From Spirosoma fluviale (lineage in GTDB: Bacteria > Bacteroidota > Bacteroidia > Cytophagales > Spirosomataceae), in NCBI GenBank assembly GCA_945901025.1, contig CAMDJW010000004.1, positions 1 to 64,000 on the forward strand: 64,000 bases of DNA. The letters run 5' to 3'. A model generated the notes under the pieces. That model was not told the origin of the DNA. It worked only from the letters and a program-made list of their open reading frames with translations, and ran no database searches. The translations under genes were made by a program, and so were the position numbers. Shown one piece after another: positions 18,857 to 29,496 of the stretch (the first letter of the stretch is position 1; every line of letters starts with the position of its first letter).

Positions 18857-19687
18857 ATGTACAATCAAAATAGAATTTTTAGAGTTCTCAGATTGATAAA
18901 CCTATTGAAATCCTCTCCATCAAAATCTATCAAAAGGTTGGCGGAGTCAATAGAGATTTCAGAGAGGTCATTATATAGATACTTGGAGCTACTTGAAGAG
19001 GTAGGTTTTGAGATACAAAAGGATTCCTTGAATCGGTATTTTCTAAACCATGACCAAATCGAATCTTTTACTAAAGAAGAAGTTGAATTGATTAGTAAGT
19101 CTATTTCATCAAATCAGAAGAACAATCCATTGGTAAAATCTATTAGAACCAAGCTAGTGTTACTTGATGAAATGAATGTTGCGTCGAATGAAATAGTAGC
19201 CAGTCATTATTCTAAAGTTATATCCTTGTTGAAAGATGCAATAGAAACAAAATCTCAAGTAATTTTATCGAAATATCAATCTGCAAGTACGGAAAGTGTG
19301 ACAGATAGGTTAGTGGAACCTGTAAGTTTTTCTTCCAATTTCGATAGTATAACTGCATATGAGATTGAATCGGGTATAAATAAGTTCTTTAAGATAGAAC
19401 GTATTGGCGATGTTCATATTTTAGATTATCAATTTGAACATGTGGACAAACATGAATACTTAGTATCCGACATTTTTGGTTTTAATGACACGGGTGAAAG
19501 ACATCATATAAAACTTCAATTATCAATGAGAGCCATGTTATGGTTGAGAGATGATTATCCATCGAGTATTAATTTCATTAAAGAAGATGAAAATGGTCGT
19601 TGGATATTAGAAGTTGAAGTGTTCAATATGGAGCCGGTACATCGAGTTATTCGAAGTATGCCTGAGGATATTAAATTTTTCCTTTAA
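18857..19687 (+). CDS. WYL-domain transcriptional regulator
   Basis: A 276-residue protein. The N-terminal winged HTH of the DeoR type spans residues about 1-60 (VLRLINLLKSSP, then LAESIEISERSLYRYLELLEEVGF). Residues about 130-200 form a WYL-like beta domain (VILSKYQSAS ... DRLVEPVSFSSNFDSITAYEI ... FFKIERIGDVHIL), followed by a C-terminal extension. WYL regulators such as BrxR/CapW control phage-defence operons and are thought to sense nucleic acids or nucleotides. Here it opens a same-strand run of six unknown genes followed by a type I R-M system, which fits a defence-island regulator; that role is inferred. Confidence 0.85.
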   Translation: MYNQNRIFRVLRLINLLKSSPSKSIKRLAESIEISERSLYRYLELLEEVGFEIQKDSLNRYFLNHDQIESFTKEEVELISKSISSNQKNNPLVKSIRTKLVLLDEMNVASNEIVASHYSKVISLLKDAIETKSQVILSKYQSASTESVTDRLVEPVSFSSNFDSITAYEIESGINKFFKIERIGDVHILDYQFEHVDKHEYLVSDIFGFNDTGERHHIKLQLSMRAMLWLRDDYPSSINFIKEDENGRWILEVEVFNMEPVHRVIRSMPEDIKFFL

Positions 19688-19716
19688 ATTAAACTATTAA
19701 CTAAAGCTCTTATGAT

Positions 19717-20403
19717 ATGGAAATTAGTTTGACCGAGGAGAAATATTCGTTAATTCAGAATAGTCTTTTGGATTTTAACTTGAAGAGCATTGAGGCACTT
19801 TGGGATGGTCATGGGGGTTTGGAGTTTGAATTTGAACCCGAAATTAGTGATTTAGAAATCCAAAATAATTTAGAAGAAACTCTTATAGAAATCATTGAAG
19901 TGGCCGGTATTATTTGGAATTTGAATATTAAAATTGTTTCATCAACTGATTTAGAAATATTGTTAGAATTTACAGAATCCCGAAATCTTTCTGAAATTGG
20001 AGATATTACTTTTGAAAATTCAGATTTCCTGTCTGCGGATGTATTTAACTATATTTTAATACACCATGGTTTAAATATTGATGAATGTGAATGTATAGTT
20101 AGTTATGCTCAAACAGGTTATTCGATTGGTGATACCACTTCAGATTTTTATTTTTCATCTGAAGGAGAATTTACATCTCAAGGCAATTTTTCATTTGTAG
20201 TAATTAATGATGAAGACCAAATTGATATAACAGGTGAAGAGTTAGAAAAAATAGTAGGCAGGGTAGTTCACAACTATATTATAGATAAATGCTCAATGCG
20301 GTTAAGTTATTTTGATTACAATTTTGATTTTATGGACGAACATTTAAATGATATATCTCTTACCTTAAGTCCCATAACCATAACTTTAAAGAAATTAGAA
20401 TGA
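19717..20403 (+). CDS. Acidic protein 1 of the WYL-linked cluster
   Basis: A 228-residue, strongly acidic protein with roughly 46 Asp/Glu against about 10 Lys/Arg. There is no signal peptide or membrane helix. Acidic stretches include GGLEFEFEPEISDLEI and DEDQIDITGEELEKI. The pattern alternates short helices and strands. I do not recognise a family. It starts 29 bases after the regulator and overlaps the next gene by 4 bases. The charge would fit a DNA-mimic or partner-binding protein, but this is speculation. Confidence 0.75.
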   Translation: MEISLTEEKYSLIQNSLLDFNLKSIEALWDGHGGLEFEFEPEISDLEIQNNLEETLIEIIEVAGIIWNLNIKIVSSTDLEILLEFTESRNLSEIGDITFENSDFLSADVFNYILIHHGLNIDECECIVSYAQTGYSIGDTTSDFYFSSEGEFTSQGNFSFVVINDEDQIDITGEELEKIVGRVVHNYIIDKCSMRLSYFDYNFDFMDEHLNDISLTLSPITITLKKLE

Positions 20404-20819
20404 AAGTAAACTTTGAAGAGTTCGATGTTGAATTTAAAGTTGATGAAGAAAATTATTTAATGATTGGTGAGGATATATTATTTGAGTCAGAGTTTATGAC
20501 TCAGGTTGAATTAGAGGATTGGGCGAAAAGTAATGATTATGAATATGATTCCTTAGATGAAATAATCAAGTTTAAAAACAACTATGATTTGGAAATTGGG
20601 AATGAATTATCAACGCCTCATAAGAGAGCATTCGATTTTTTTAGTGATTTGGACTTTGAAGTTCCCAAGAGTTTAGGTTTGGCATTAATCGATGGTCCAC
20701 AGCCAGGTAGTGATTTACGTGGTGTAAAATTATTAAATAAGGAGCTTTTACCTCTAATACAAAATCTCCTTCTTGAAAATCAAATTAAAGCTAACTTTAT
20801 AATGAATACAAAATTTTGA
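20400..20819 (+). CDS. Acidic protein 2 of the WYL-linked cluster
   Basis: A 139-residue protein, very acidic in its first 70 residues (VNFEEFDVEFKVDEENY, ELEDWAKSNDYEYDSLDEI) and nearly neutral afterwards (GLALIDGPQPGSDLRGVKLL). It begins by a 4-base overlap (ATGA) with the previous gene and ends 3 bases before the next, so it is in a tight operon. No recognised domain. Confidence 0.7.
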   Translation: MKVNFEEFDVEFKVDEENYLMIGEDILFESEFMTQVELEDWAKSNDYEYDSLDEIIKFKNNYDLEIGNELSTPHKRAFDFFSDLDFEVPKSLGLALIDGPQPGSDLRGVKLLNKELLPLIQNLLLENQIKANFIMNTKF

Positions 20820-20822
20820 CTA

Positions 20823-21380
20823 ATGAATATACCTGAGAGAGAAAATATAGAGGTTTACCTAAATGGAAAATGTAAAATTTTCAAATTTATAGGCTCTTAT
20901 AAATCTGATTATGGCCCAATGGGTGTTGAACACATAAATCTAATTTTCCCTATTTTTATTAATGAAATAGAATCTTGGAACGAAATAAAAGGAGATTTAA
21001 GTCCGGTGGACATAATTAACCACTTGTCAAATATAAAGTGGATGGACGAGGCAAGTTTTTTGGAAAATTATGGAGTAGCTTTTCATACAAACTACCAAAA
21101 AGCAAAGAAAGATATTGAAAAGTTAAATTCATTTATTGAAGATGAGTTAGATGGACCCAATGAGAATAATATTCTTTACGTGTATAGAGGGGAATCTATA
21201 AACTTTTATTGTGATTTTGAATGGAGTGCAACAAATGAATGGGCTAAAAGAGACGCTAATTTTATTATTCTATTTGAAAATGAGGTACTTGAATCTCAAA
21301 GTATATTTCTTTTTGAAGATGTTTATGATGAGGTAATTGATTTGTTAGGAATTATAAGGAATAAACTTCTGACTACATAA
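20823..21380 (+). CDS. Acidic protein 3 of the WYL-linked cluster
   Basis: A 185-residue protein with several aromatic residues. Segments such as HINLIFPIFINEIESWNEI and LYVYRGESINFYCDFEWS suggest a compact alpha/beta fold; the tail ends in FEDVYDEVIDLLGIIRNKLL, a likely helix. No signal peptide and no recognised family. It lies 3 bases after the previous gene and 6 bases before the next. Confidence 0.7.
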   Translation: MNIPERENIEVYLNGKCKIFKFIGSYKSDYGPMGVEHINLIFPIFINEIESWNEIKGDLSPVDIINHLSNIKWMDEASFLENYGVAFHTNYQKAKKDIEKLNSFIEDELDGPNENNILYVYRGESINFYCDFEWSATNEWAKRDANFIILFENEVLESQSIFLFEDVYDEVIDLLGIIRNKLLTT

Positions 21381-21386
21381 AGAATA

Positions 21387-22031
21387 ATGGAAAAGGTTAT
21401 TGTAAGTGTTTATTGGCCAGATGAATGGAAAAGTATTGAGATTGATTCAACAGAATGGAGAAAAATTAAACGTGGTAAATCATATTCTGACTGTGGAAAT
21501 GGATTTAGTTATGAAGGTGAAAACTTGAATGATTATTGGGAATTTAATGAAGAATTTAAAGGAAGCTGTACCGTGACATATGATGATGGAGGAGTTGGAT
21601 TTGAGGGTACTATTTCTGAATGTGAAATCGAAGAGATTGAAAGCAGGAAATATTTGAATTTAGAGAGTTTTTTAACGCTTTATGAATCTTTTGTTGGTAT
21701 CTCAACTTGGACTAAGCAGAAATATGCCGGGTATGAAAGGCTAAGAAATTATTTGAAATCATGTCGTTCTGATAATATTTTGTCCTCAAGGGATAATTCT
21801 TCAACCTTAATAACTAAAAAGAATACTTTCACAATCTTTAAGGTTAGTGAAAAGAAAAATGGGATTTTAAAGCAGTATAGAGGACAGTGGGTACTTATGT
21901 TTATGTTTGGGAGAAATGTATTTAAACATCATTTAGAAGTTTACCCTTTAAATATTATGGTAAATAAATCTCTAAATCAAAACTTGAAAATTAGGTTTGG
22001 ATTAGATTATATAGATTCAATAAGTGAATAA
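21387..22031 (+). CDS. Protein 4 of the WYL-linked cluster
   Basis: A 214-residue protein in two parts. The first 90 residues are acidic and strand-rich (VIVSVYWPDEWKSIEIDSTEW, then GSCTVTYDDGGVGFEGTI). The C-terminal part is more basic (STWTKQKYAGYERLRNYL and KKNTFTIFKVSEKKNG), so unlike its neighbours it is not uniformly acidic. No domain recognised. It is inside the operon with gaps of a few bases. Confidence 0.7.
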   Translation: MEKVIVSVYWPDEWKSIEIDSTEWRKIKRGKSYSDCGNGFSYEGENLNDYWEFNEEFKGSCTVTYDDGGVGFEGTISECEIEEIESRKYLNLESFLTLYESFVGISTWTKQKYAGYERLRNYLKSCRSDNILSSRDNSSTLITKKNTFTIFKVSEKKNGILKQYRGQWVLMFMFGRNVFKHHLEVYPLNIMVNKSLNQNLKIRFGLDYIDSISE

Positions 22032-22047
22032 CCCTATTTTAAATCCT

Positions 22048-22785
22048 ATGAAATTTAAAGATAAAATTAGTTTTCTGACCTATGTAACATCTCCTGAAAA
22101 TTATGGGGATTTGACTGTCGAACTTAACGCCTATATGGGGAGCTATGGTGAAATAGTGTTAACCTTTAAGAATTCCGAAAAAGAATTACCGGCGCGTTTA
22201 TATGATAAAGTATATTCCATTATAGATGAAGAATTTTTGCATTCTCCCAAAATCGAGCAATATGATAATATTGATTACCAAAATTATGTTTTTAGTCATG
22301 TTGATGGAGTTGTTGATGTCACAAATGGGGACTATTCTACAGTACATTCTTACGAAGAAGATGAAATTGAGAACCAATTAAAAGAATTGTTAGATGATAT
22401 TTTATTTGATAATTATTCAGTTTCACTTTCAATTAACGGCACCCATAAGGGATATAATAAAGAACCAACGCTGTTAGTTGAGGAATTTTACCTTGGTGTT
22501 TTTGATGAAAATGATAATGAGACAAATTATGATGATGTAGGTGATTACTACAAAAATCGAATTTTAGATAGTTTGGTCTTGTGGGCTGCAGATTTCTCAA
22601 ATTCAAGTTCAAGAGGTGAATACGTTTTTGAAAGCTATTCTATTCAGTTAAACGAATGTGGACATTACGAGAACTTCGATTCTAATTACTGTTTTAGTGA
22701 AGGTAGAAGTTCCCCTCTTTTAGACATATCAGTTTTAGAGGATGATGAAGATGAAATCTCAGAAGAAATAGAAATTAATATTTAA
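22048..22785 (+). CDS. Acidic protein 5 of the WYL-linked cluster
   Basis: A 245-residue acidic protein. I chose ATG 22048 (MKFKDKISFLTYV), which resembles the start of the next gene (MKFDNAYDLILHL). A GTG start at 22024 would add 8 residues and overlap the previous gene. It contains TVHSYEEDEIENQLKELLDD and an extremely acidic tail EDDEDEISEEIEI. No family recognised. The similar size and start hint that it and the next gene may be distant paralogues, which I could not test. Confidence 0.72.
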   Translation: MKFKDKISFLTYVTSPENYGDLTVELNAYMGSYGEIVLTFKNSEKELPARLYDKVYSIIDEEFLHSPKIEQYDNIDYQNYVFSHVDGVVDVTNGDYSTVHSYEEDEIENQLKELLDDILFDNYSVSLSINGTHKGYNKEPTLLVEEFYLGVFDENDNETNYDDVGDYYKNRILDSLVLWAADFSNSSSRGEYVFESYSIQLNECGHYENFDSNYCFSEGRSSPLLDISVLEDDEDEISEEIEINI

Positions 22786-22803
22786 CCACTAAACATTAAA
22801 ACA

Positions 22804-23493
22804 ATGAAATTTGACAATGCTTATGATTTAATTCTTCATTTATTCGATAAAGGTTTGTTGAGAGGAATAGATTTAGGAATTCAAGGAGAATTTGAAATTG
22901 ATTCAAAAATTCAGGATTCGGATTTATTGAAATTGTTAAATGAGATATTTGGAAAATGGAGGTGGGGGCCATGCGTAGAATGTGATGAGGGATATTATGA
23001 TTTAGTAAAAGATGGGAATGGCGAATTAGCATTTAGTGTAAGCATATCATCAGACATTTTGGATTTTTATGGTAACCCATTTGAAATAGAGGATATTCTT
23101 AAAATTATAGTTGATGAATTAGGTTTGACTAAAGTTGATGCTGAGGAATATTTAGAATATCAATTGGTTTTAGACTTAGAATTAGATTACCCTGATATTA
23201 ATAAGTCAGAATTTGATTTGACTGTATTTGAGATTCATGGCGAAACTGAAGGCGATGAAATAGATAAGGAGATTTTATCTAAATTCAAAAATTTTGATGT
23301 TTTCAAATTAAAGCAGGCGATAGTAGATTATTTGGTTAAAGTTCACAAAGAGAATCATGAAAATTTCACAGGTTTTTCCTTATTAATTAATAACAGAAAT
23401 GATATTGGGCCTTATGACGGTACAGGACATGAATTTATTGATGGATTGAAAGAATTCTTTGCGGCATATCCAATAGAATATGAATTGGATTAA
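22804..23493 (+). CDS. Acidic protein 6 of the WYL-linked cluster
   Basis: A 229-residue acidic protein with no signal peptide. It has a Cys pair in WGPCVECDEGYYDLV (possible metal or redox site) and long acidic helices such as VDAEEYLEYQLVLDLELDY and HGETEGDEIDKEIL. It ends YPIEYELD. It is the last of the six unknown genes, 104 bases before hsdM. Its role is unknown, and its position suggests a link to the R-M system or to its control. Confidence 0.72.
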   Translation: MKFDNAYDLILHLFDKGLLRGIDLGIQGEFEIDSKIQDSDLLKLLNEIFGKWRWGPCVECDEGYYDLVKDGNGELAFSVSISSDILDFYGNPFEIEDILKIIVDELGLTKVDAEEYLEYQLVLDLELDYPDINKSEFDLTVFEIHGETEGDEIDKEILSKFKNFDVFKLKQAIVDYLVKVHKENHENFTGFSLLINNRNDIGPYDGTGHEFIDGLKEFFAAYPIEYELD

Positions 23494-23597
23494 TTATTAA
23501 CCGCTACTTCAAAAATTAAGTAGAGTCTAAAAATATATAAACACCAAAAACTAATAATATTTCTGTAAATTTCCAGTTAGGACCACACCTTTGATTT

Positions 23598-25106
23598 ATG
23601 ACACAAGATTTAGAAAAGACCCTTTGGGCAACTGCGGACAAATTACGAAATAACATGGATGCTGCCGAGTACAAACACATTGTACTTGGCTTGATATTCC
23701 TAAAGTACATTTCAGATAGTTTCGAAGAACTTCATTTAAAGTTACAGGAAGATAGTTTATCAGATGCTGAAGATAAAGATGAATACCTCTCAGAAAATGT
23801 ATTCTTTGTTCCTCAATCCGCTCGGTGGAAGTATTTACAATTTGAGAGAGCGAAACTTCCAACTATTGGCAAGGATATTGATGATGCAATGGACGCAATT
23901 GAAAAGGAGAATCCCAACCTTAAAGGTGTACTTCCCAAAGATTACGCAAGACCAGCATTAGATAAGAAAAGATTAGGTGAGTTGATTGACTTGATTGGTA
24001 ACATTGGTTTTAATGAACCTGGCCAAAATAGTAAAGACCTTCTTGGTCGTGTTTATGAGTATTTCCTTGGGATGTTTGCTGATGCAGAAGGCAAGCGTGG
24101 TGGGCAGTTTTACACCCCTGAAAGTATCGTTAAGTTATTGGTTGAGATGTTAGAACCATACAATGGACGTATCTATGATGGATGTTGTGGGAGTGGTGGA
24201 ATGTTCGTTCAAAGTGAAAAATTCATTCAAGCTCATGGAGGTCGTTTAGACAACATCTCAGTATACGGACAGGAAAGTAATCCTACTACATATAGACTGG
24301 CAAAAATGAACCTTGCCATTCGTGGTATTGATGCTAAGATTGAATTGGGTGATACATTCCATAATGATAGGCATAAAGACCTTCATGTAGATTATGCCAT
24401 AATGAATCCACCATTTAATGTATCCGATTACGGTGCGGAATCATTACAGGATTCTCATCTTTGGAAGTATGGTGTGCCTCCTGCAGGTAATGCAAACTAT
24501 GGATGGTTACAGATGGTAATTAACAAATTGAGTCCAAGTGGAATGGCAGGGATTGTACTTGCTAATGGAGCTATGACATCCAATTCAGGTGGAGAGAATG
24601 AGATTAGAAAGAATATGATACTTGATGGAGTTGTTGACTGTATGGTTGCACTTCCAACGCAATTATTCTTTAATACTCAGATACCGGCTTGTTTATTCTT
24701 TTTGGCACGAAATAGAACCGGTGGCAAATACAGAAATCGTAAAGATGAGATATTGTTTATTGATGCGCGTAAAACAGGTGCATTGATTTCAAGAAAGAAC
24801 AAAGCATTTACTGATGAGGATATTTCAAAAATTTCCGATGTATATCATAATTGGAAGTCGATTGATGGTGATTATGAAGATATTCAAGGGTTCTGTAAAT
24901 CTTCAACCATTCAGGAAGTTGAAGATAATAACTTTGTATTAACACCCGGTCGTTATGTGGGAACGGAAGATGTAGAAGATGATGGTGTATCATTTGAAGA
25001 TAAGGTTGCGGTGATTTCAGAAAACTTAAAATCTCATTTTGAACAATCAGTTGAACTGCAGGAACGTATTAAACAGAACCTTAAAAAAGTGGGGATAGAG
25101 ATATGA
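23598..25106 (+). CDS. hsdM: Type I restriction-modification DNA methyltransferase subunit HsdM
   Basis: A 502-residue N6-adenine methyltransferase. An N-terminal helical HsdM domain (LWATADKLRNNMDAAEYKHIVLGL) is followed by the catalytic domain: SAM-binding motif I DGCCGSGGMF near residue 193 and catalytic motif IV NPPF near residue 268 (YAIMNPPFNVSDY). It also has GRVYEYFLGMFADAEGKRGGQFYTP, typical of HsdM. With HsdS it methylates the recognition site; with HsdR it restricts. It overlaps hsdS by 4 bases. All key residues appear intact. Confidence 0.97.
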   Translation: MTQDLEKTLWATADKLRNNMDAAEYKHIVLGLIFLKYISDSFEELHLKLQEDSLSDAEDKDEYLSENVFFVPQSARWKYLQFERAKLPTIGKDIDDAMDAIEKENPNLKGVLPKDYARPALDKKRLGELIDLIGNIGFNEPGQNSKDLLGRVYEYFLGMFADAEGKRGGQFYTPESIVKLLVEMLEPYNGRIYDGCCGSGGMFVQSEKFIQAHGGRLDNISVYGQESNPTTYRLAKMNLAIRGIDAKIELGDTFHNDRHKDLHVDYAIMNPPFNVSDYGAESLQDSHLWKYGVPPAGNANYGWLQMVINKLSPSGMAGIVLANGAMTSNSGGENEIRKNMILDGVVDCMVALPTQLFFNTQIPACLFFLARNRTGGKYRNRKDEILFIDARKTGALISRKNKAFTDEDISKISDVYHNWKSIDGDYEDIQGFCKSSTIQEVEDNNFVLTPGRYVGTEDVEDDGVSFEDKVAVISENLKSHFEQSVELQERIKQNLKKVGIEI

Positions 25107-26353
25107 GCGACTGGAAGGAATATAAATTAAAAGAATTAGTCGTGGTCAACGAAAGAAGTATTGGTAGAAATTTCAATTTCGAAGAGATTGAATACATTGA
25201 TACTTCATCTGTTACTGAAAATAAGTTCGAGCTACCCAGTTTTACCACACTTAAAGATGCACCGAGTAGAGCTAAGCGTTTGATTAGAGATGGTGATACC
25301 ATTATTTCTACAGTAAGGCCAGTTCAAAAACACTATGGATATGTAAAGAAATCAAGGGAGAATCAAGTAGTCTCTACAGGATTTGCTGTTGTTACTCCAA
25401 AGAAAATAGACCCTCGTTTTTTATATTATTTTTTGATTCAGCCTGAAATTACTGAATATTTAAATACTATTGCGGAAGGTGGAACTACGACATTTCCTGC
25501 ATTTAGGGCCGATGAGTTAAATGATTTAAATATCAAACTTCCCGACCATTCTACCCAAACCGCCATTGCCGAAATCCTCTCAACACTTGACGATAAAATT
25601 GAACTCAACAATAAAATCAATCATGAATTAGAGACCCTTGCTCAAACACTTTTTAAACAGTGGTTCATTGATTTTGAGTTTCCAAATGAGAATGGAGAAC
25701 CTTATAAATCATCCGGTGGTGAGATGGTGTATAGTGAATTGGGAGAGATTCCCAAGGGCTGGAAAGTGAATCCAATTGAAAGTCTAACTGAAAAAATGAA
25801 TTCAGGTGGAACTCCTTCAACAAGAAGAGACGATTACTATGATGGAAATATTAAATGGTTTTCAACTAAAGAATTAAAGGATAGTTATCTTTTCGAAAGC
25901 GAAAGAATGATTTCCCAAGCTGGTTTAGATAATTCATCTGCAAAAGTTTTTCCTGCAAATACAGTTTTGATGGCCATATATGCTGCACCAACTGTTGGAA
26001 GATTGGGGATACTTACAGAAGAGGCGACTTTCAATCAAGCAGCTCTTGGTTTTATTGCAAAGGAAGAAGTTGGGTTTGAGTATGTTTTTCTATTATTGAA
26101 ACATCTTAGATATGATTTGAACAACTTAGCTAATGGTGCCGCACAACAGAATCTTAATGTAGGTTTAGTGAAAAATTATAATATCGTTCACCCAACAATT
26201 GATATTTTATCTTCATTCAGACAGATTGTTTCATCTATATTTCTTAGCATTAAAATCAATCAAGAGGAAATCAATACATTAAAACTTACAAGAGACACCC
26301 TTCTACCTAAACTCATCTCAGGAGAATTAGAAATTAACGAAATATCCAACTAA
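25103..26353 (+). CDS. hsdS: Type I restriction-modification specificity subunit HsdS
   Basis: A 416-residue specificity subunit. It has two target-recognition domains (residues about 1-150 and 205-365), each followed by a conserved coiled-coil spacer: [20 protein letters not shown] in the middle and [27 protein letters not shown] at the end. The second TRD opens with the standard [12 protein letters not shown]. Two TRDs imply a bipartite target, but the bases recognised cannot be predicted here. It is coupled to hsdM by a 4-base overlap and to hsdR by a 1-base overlap. Confidence 0.96.
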   Translation: MSDWKEYKLKELVVVNERSIGRNFNFEEIEYIDTSSVTENKFELPSFTTLKDAPSRAKRLIRDGDTIISTVRPVQKHYGYVKKSRENQVVSTGFAVVTPKKIDPRFLYYFLIQPEITEYLNTIAEGGTTTFPAFRADELNDLNIKLPDHSTQTAIAEILSTLDDKIELNNKINHELETLAQTLFKQWFIDFEFPNENGEPYKSSGGEMVYSELGEIPKGWKVNPIESLTEKMNSGGTPSTRRDDYYDGNIKWFSTKELKDSYLFESERMISQAGLDNSSAKVFPANTVLMAIYAAPTVGRLGILTEEATFNQAALGFIAKEEVGFEYVFLLLKHLRYDLNNLANGAAQQNLNVGLVKNYNIVHPTIDILSSFRQIVSSIFLSIKINQEEINTLKLTRDTLLPKLISGELEINEISN

Positions 26354-29300
26354 TGGCTGCAGTTATATCCGAAGACCATATTGAGCAAATCGTCATTCAA
26401 GAGTTTATTGACTTGGGGTATTCTTATGTCAATGGTGCAGATATTTCACCGGAGGGTATTTCACAGGAACGTCAGTTCGATGAGGTGGTACTTAAACAAC
26501 GATTACAAGCAGCCATCTTAAAACTTAATCCCAATGTTCCATCTGAAGCTCAAGAGGAAGCGGTTAAGAAATTACTTAGGACCAATAGTCCAAATCTGTT
26601 TCAAAACAACTACGATGTACACAAGTACCTAACCGATGGTGTTGATGTAGAATATAGAAAAGGTGACAGGATTGCCGGTGATAAGGTTTGGTTAATTGAC
26701 TATGAAAATCCCATTAACAACGAATACCTGGTGGTCAACCAGTTTACCATTATTGAGAATAATGTCAATAAACGACCGGATATTATATTGTTTATCAATG
26801 GACTTCCATTGGTTGTGATAGAACTCAAGAATGCCGTAGATGAGAATGCAACTATCAACTCTGCATTCAACCAATTGCAGACTTACAAGCAAGCAATTCC
26901 TTCATTATTCCTGTATAACGCTCTGTTAATCGTATCTGATGGTTGGGATGCGCTCTACGGTTCTCTAACATCTCCAAAGCAATTTTTTGTGCCATGGAAA
27001 TCTATTGATGGTAAAATGGTAGCAGACGTAGATATTCCACAAATGGAGGTAATGGTCAAGGGAATGTTGAATAAGGAGGTCCTGACTGACCTTATAAGAC
27101 ACTACATCTTATTCCACAAGAACCAAGAAGATATTATTAAAATCGTTCCTCGGTACCATCAATATTTTGCTGTAAACAAGGCAGTTGAAACAACTCGTGC
27201 GGCTACTGCAGAAGGTGGCAACCAACGTGCCGGCGTTATTTGGCATACTCAAGGAAGTGGTAAGAGTTTAAGTATGGTCTTTTATGCAGGCAAGTTAGTT
27301 CTTGCATTAAATAACCCAACTTTAGTTATATTGACAGATAGAAATGATTTAGATGACCAGTTATTTGATACTTTCTCTTTAAGTCAGGACGTACTTCGTC
27401 AAACACCAGTTCAAGCAGAGAATCGTGATGATTTAAAGAAGAAATTGAGTGTAACCTCGGGTGGTATCGTTTTCACAACAATTCAAAAATTCTTACCTGA
27501 GATTATTGAAAAGGTTGACATGGGTGATGGAAAAACCAAAAACGTCAAGGGTCAATTTGAACAATTATCTGACCGTAGGAACATTGTTGTAATTGCCGAT
27601 GAGGCTCATAGAAGTCAATATGACTTTATGGATGGTTTTGCCAAACACATGAGGGATGCACTTCCAAATGCATCATTCATTGGTTTTACCGGCACACCTA
27701 TTGAAAGTGCAAACAGGAATACTCAAAATGTCTTCGGGGATTATATTGATGTTTATGACATTCAACAAGCTGTAGAGGATGGTGCAACCGTAAGAATCTA
27801 TTATGAGAATCGATTGGCCAAGATTAATCTGAAAGAAGAAGAAAAACCAAGAGTTGATGAAGAATTTGAAGAATTAACAGAATCAGAAGAACAATCACAG
27901 CAGCAGAGATTAAAATCTAAATGGGCAAGTTTAGAAGCTCTTGTAGGGAATGAACATCGAATTGAATTGATAGCAGCCGATATTGTCAAACACTTTGAAT
28001 CTCGAAATGAGGTATTGGATGGTAAGGCAATGATTGTGTGTATGAGCCGAAGAATATGTGTGGACTTATATGCTCAAATCATAAAAATAAGACCTAACTG
28101 GCATAGTGACGATGATAATGAAGGAACGATTAAGGTTGTAATGACAGGTTCATCCTCAGACCCATTGAACTTCCAACCACATGTTAGAAACAAAGGAAAA
28201 CGCAAAGCATTAGGTGAAAGACTTAAAGACCCTAAGGACTCATTAAAACTTGCCATTGTAAGAGATATGTGGTTAACGGGTTTTGATGCACCTTCAATGC
28301 ACACTTTATATCTTGATAAACCAATGCAAGGACATAATCTGATGCAAGCAATTGCCAGGGTAAATAGAGTCTATAAGGATAAAGAAGGAGGCTTGATTGT
28401 TGATTACATTGGAATCGCTAATGACTTGAAAAAAGCATTATCGGTCTATGCGGAGAGTGGGGGTAAAGGTAAACCTACATTTAACCAAGAAGAAGCTGCT
28501 GAGTTAATGATGAGCAAATATGAGCTTGTGTCTCAAATGTTTTCGGAGCGGCCGTTTGATGTTACAGCAAAGATGGGATTTGATTATAAATCATTCTTCA
28601 GTCTTACCCCAAAAGAAAAGTTGTATTTTCCTATTCAAGCAGCAAACTACATTTTAGGTTTAAATAATGGCAAAGAAAGGTTCATTGGTTTGGTGACAGC
28701 GCTTTCAAAATCCTTCGCCATATCCGTGCCACATCAATATACCATTGATATTAGAGATGAAGTTGGTCTTTTTCAGGCCATTAAGGCTAGGATTGTCAAG
28801 GTTACCCAAACTGGTGGTAAGTCTGATGAAGAATTAGAGACTGCAATCAAACAGATTCTTTCTGATGCTATAGTTTCAGATGATGTGATTGATATATTTG
28901 ATGCTGCCGGTATTAAGAAACCTGATATTTCAATACTTTCTGATGAATTCCTTGCTGAAGTTAAGGGGATGACTCACAAGAATCTTGCTTACGAATTACT
29001 TAAGAAATTACTAAAAGGAGAAATTAAGACTCGAACTAAAGTTAATTTAGTTCAATCTAAGAAGTTCTCGGAAATGTTGGATAGTGCGGTCAACAAATAT
29101 CAGAATAACCTTATTACTTCTGCACAGGTAATTGATGAAATGATTCGTCTTGCCAAAGAAATTAAGGATGCCGATAGACGTGGAGATGAATTGGGTCTCG
29201 ATTTCAGAGAATATGCTTTCTATTCTGCATTAGAGATAAATGACAGTTCGGTAGCAGTTTTAGGTGATGATATTCTTAGGCACATCGCTCGGGAGTTGGT

Positions 29301-29484
29301 AAAAACAGTTAGAAGTAATACCTCTATAGATTGGACTATTAGGGAAAATGTACAAGCAAGGATGAGGATTGCTGTTAAAAGGATTCTTCGTAAGTATAAA
29401 TATCCACCTAATATGGAGTTGAAAGCAACGGAAACTGTTTTAGAACAGGCTAAGTTGTTGGCTACGGATTACTCAAATAATTAA
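26353..29484 (+). CDS. hsdR: Type I restriction endonuclease motor subunit HsdR
   Basis: A 1043-residue restriction subunit. The N-terminal PD-(D/E)xK nuclease is intact: [21 protein letters not shown] gives Asp near residue 142 and the E-x-K near 156. The SF2 translocase follows, with Walker A TQGSGKS near 299, DEAH in [10 protein letters not shown] near 416, GFTGTPI, and the C-terminal helicase half with [21 protein letters not shown] and [10 protein letters not shown] helical C-terminal domain of the HsdR type ends the protein. It cuts unmethylated DNA after translocation. Length and motifs argue for a functional enzyme. Confidence 0.97.
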   Translation: MAAVISEDHIEQIVIQEFIDLGYSYVNGADISPEGISQERQFDEVVLKQRLQAAILKLNPNVPSEAQEEAVKKLLRTNSPNLFQNNYDVHKYLTDGVDVEYRKGDRIAGDKVWLIDYENPINNEYLVVNQFTIIENNVNKRPDIILFINGLPLVVIELKNAVDENATINSAFNQLQTYKQAIPSLFLYNALLIVSDGWDALYGSLTSPKQFFVPWKSIDGKMVADVDIPQMEVMVKGMLNKEVLTDLIRHYILFHKNQEDIIKIVPRYHQYFAVNKAVETTRAATAEGGNQRAGVIWHTQGSGKSLSMVFYAGKLVLALNNPTLVILTDRNDLDDQLFDTFSLSQDVLRQTPVQAENRDDLKKKLSVTSGGIVFTTIQKFLPEIIEKVDMGDGKTKNVKGQFEQLSDRRNIVVIADEAHRSQYDFMDGFAKHMRDALPNASFIGFTGTPIESANRNTQNVFGDYIDVYDIQQAVEDGATVRIYYENRLAKINLKEEEKPRVDEEFEELTESEEQSQQQRLKSKWASLEALVGNEHRIELIAADIVKHFESRNEVLDGKAMIVCMSRRICVDLYAQIIKIRPNWHSDDDNEGTIKVVMTGSSSDPLNFQPHVRNKGKRKALGERLKDPKDSLKLAIVRDMWLTGFDAPSMHTLYLDKPMQGHNLMQAIARVNRVYKDKEGGLIVDYIGIANDLKKALSVYAESGGKGKPTFNQEEAAELMMSKYELVSQMFSERPFDVTAKMGFDYKSFFSLTPKEKLYFPIQAANYILGLNNGKERFIGLVTALSKSFAISVPHQYTIDIRDEVGLFQAIKARIVKVTQTGGKSDEELETAIKQILSDAIVSDDVIDIFDAAGIKKPDISILSDEFLAEVKGMTHKNLAYELLKKLLKGEIKTRTKVNLVQSKKFSEMLDSAVNKYQNNLITSAQVIDEMIRLAKEIKDADRRGDELGLDFREYAFYSALEINDSSVAVLGDDILRHIARELVKTVRSNTSIDWTIRENVQARMRIAVKRILRKYKYPPNMELKATETVLEQAKLLATDYSNN

Positions 29485-29496
29485 ACTCCAATTGAT

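Noticed and set aside
23596-23862. 88-residue minus-strand ORF opposite hsdM
   Set aside because: It is antisense to a highly conserved coding region with no independent evidence.
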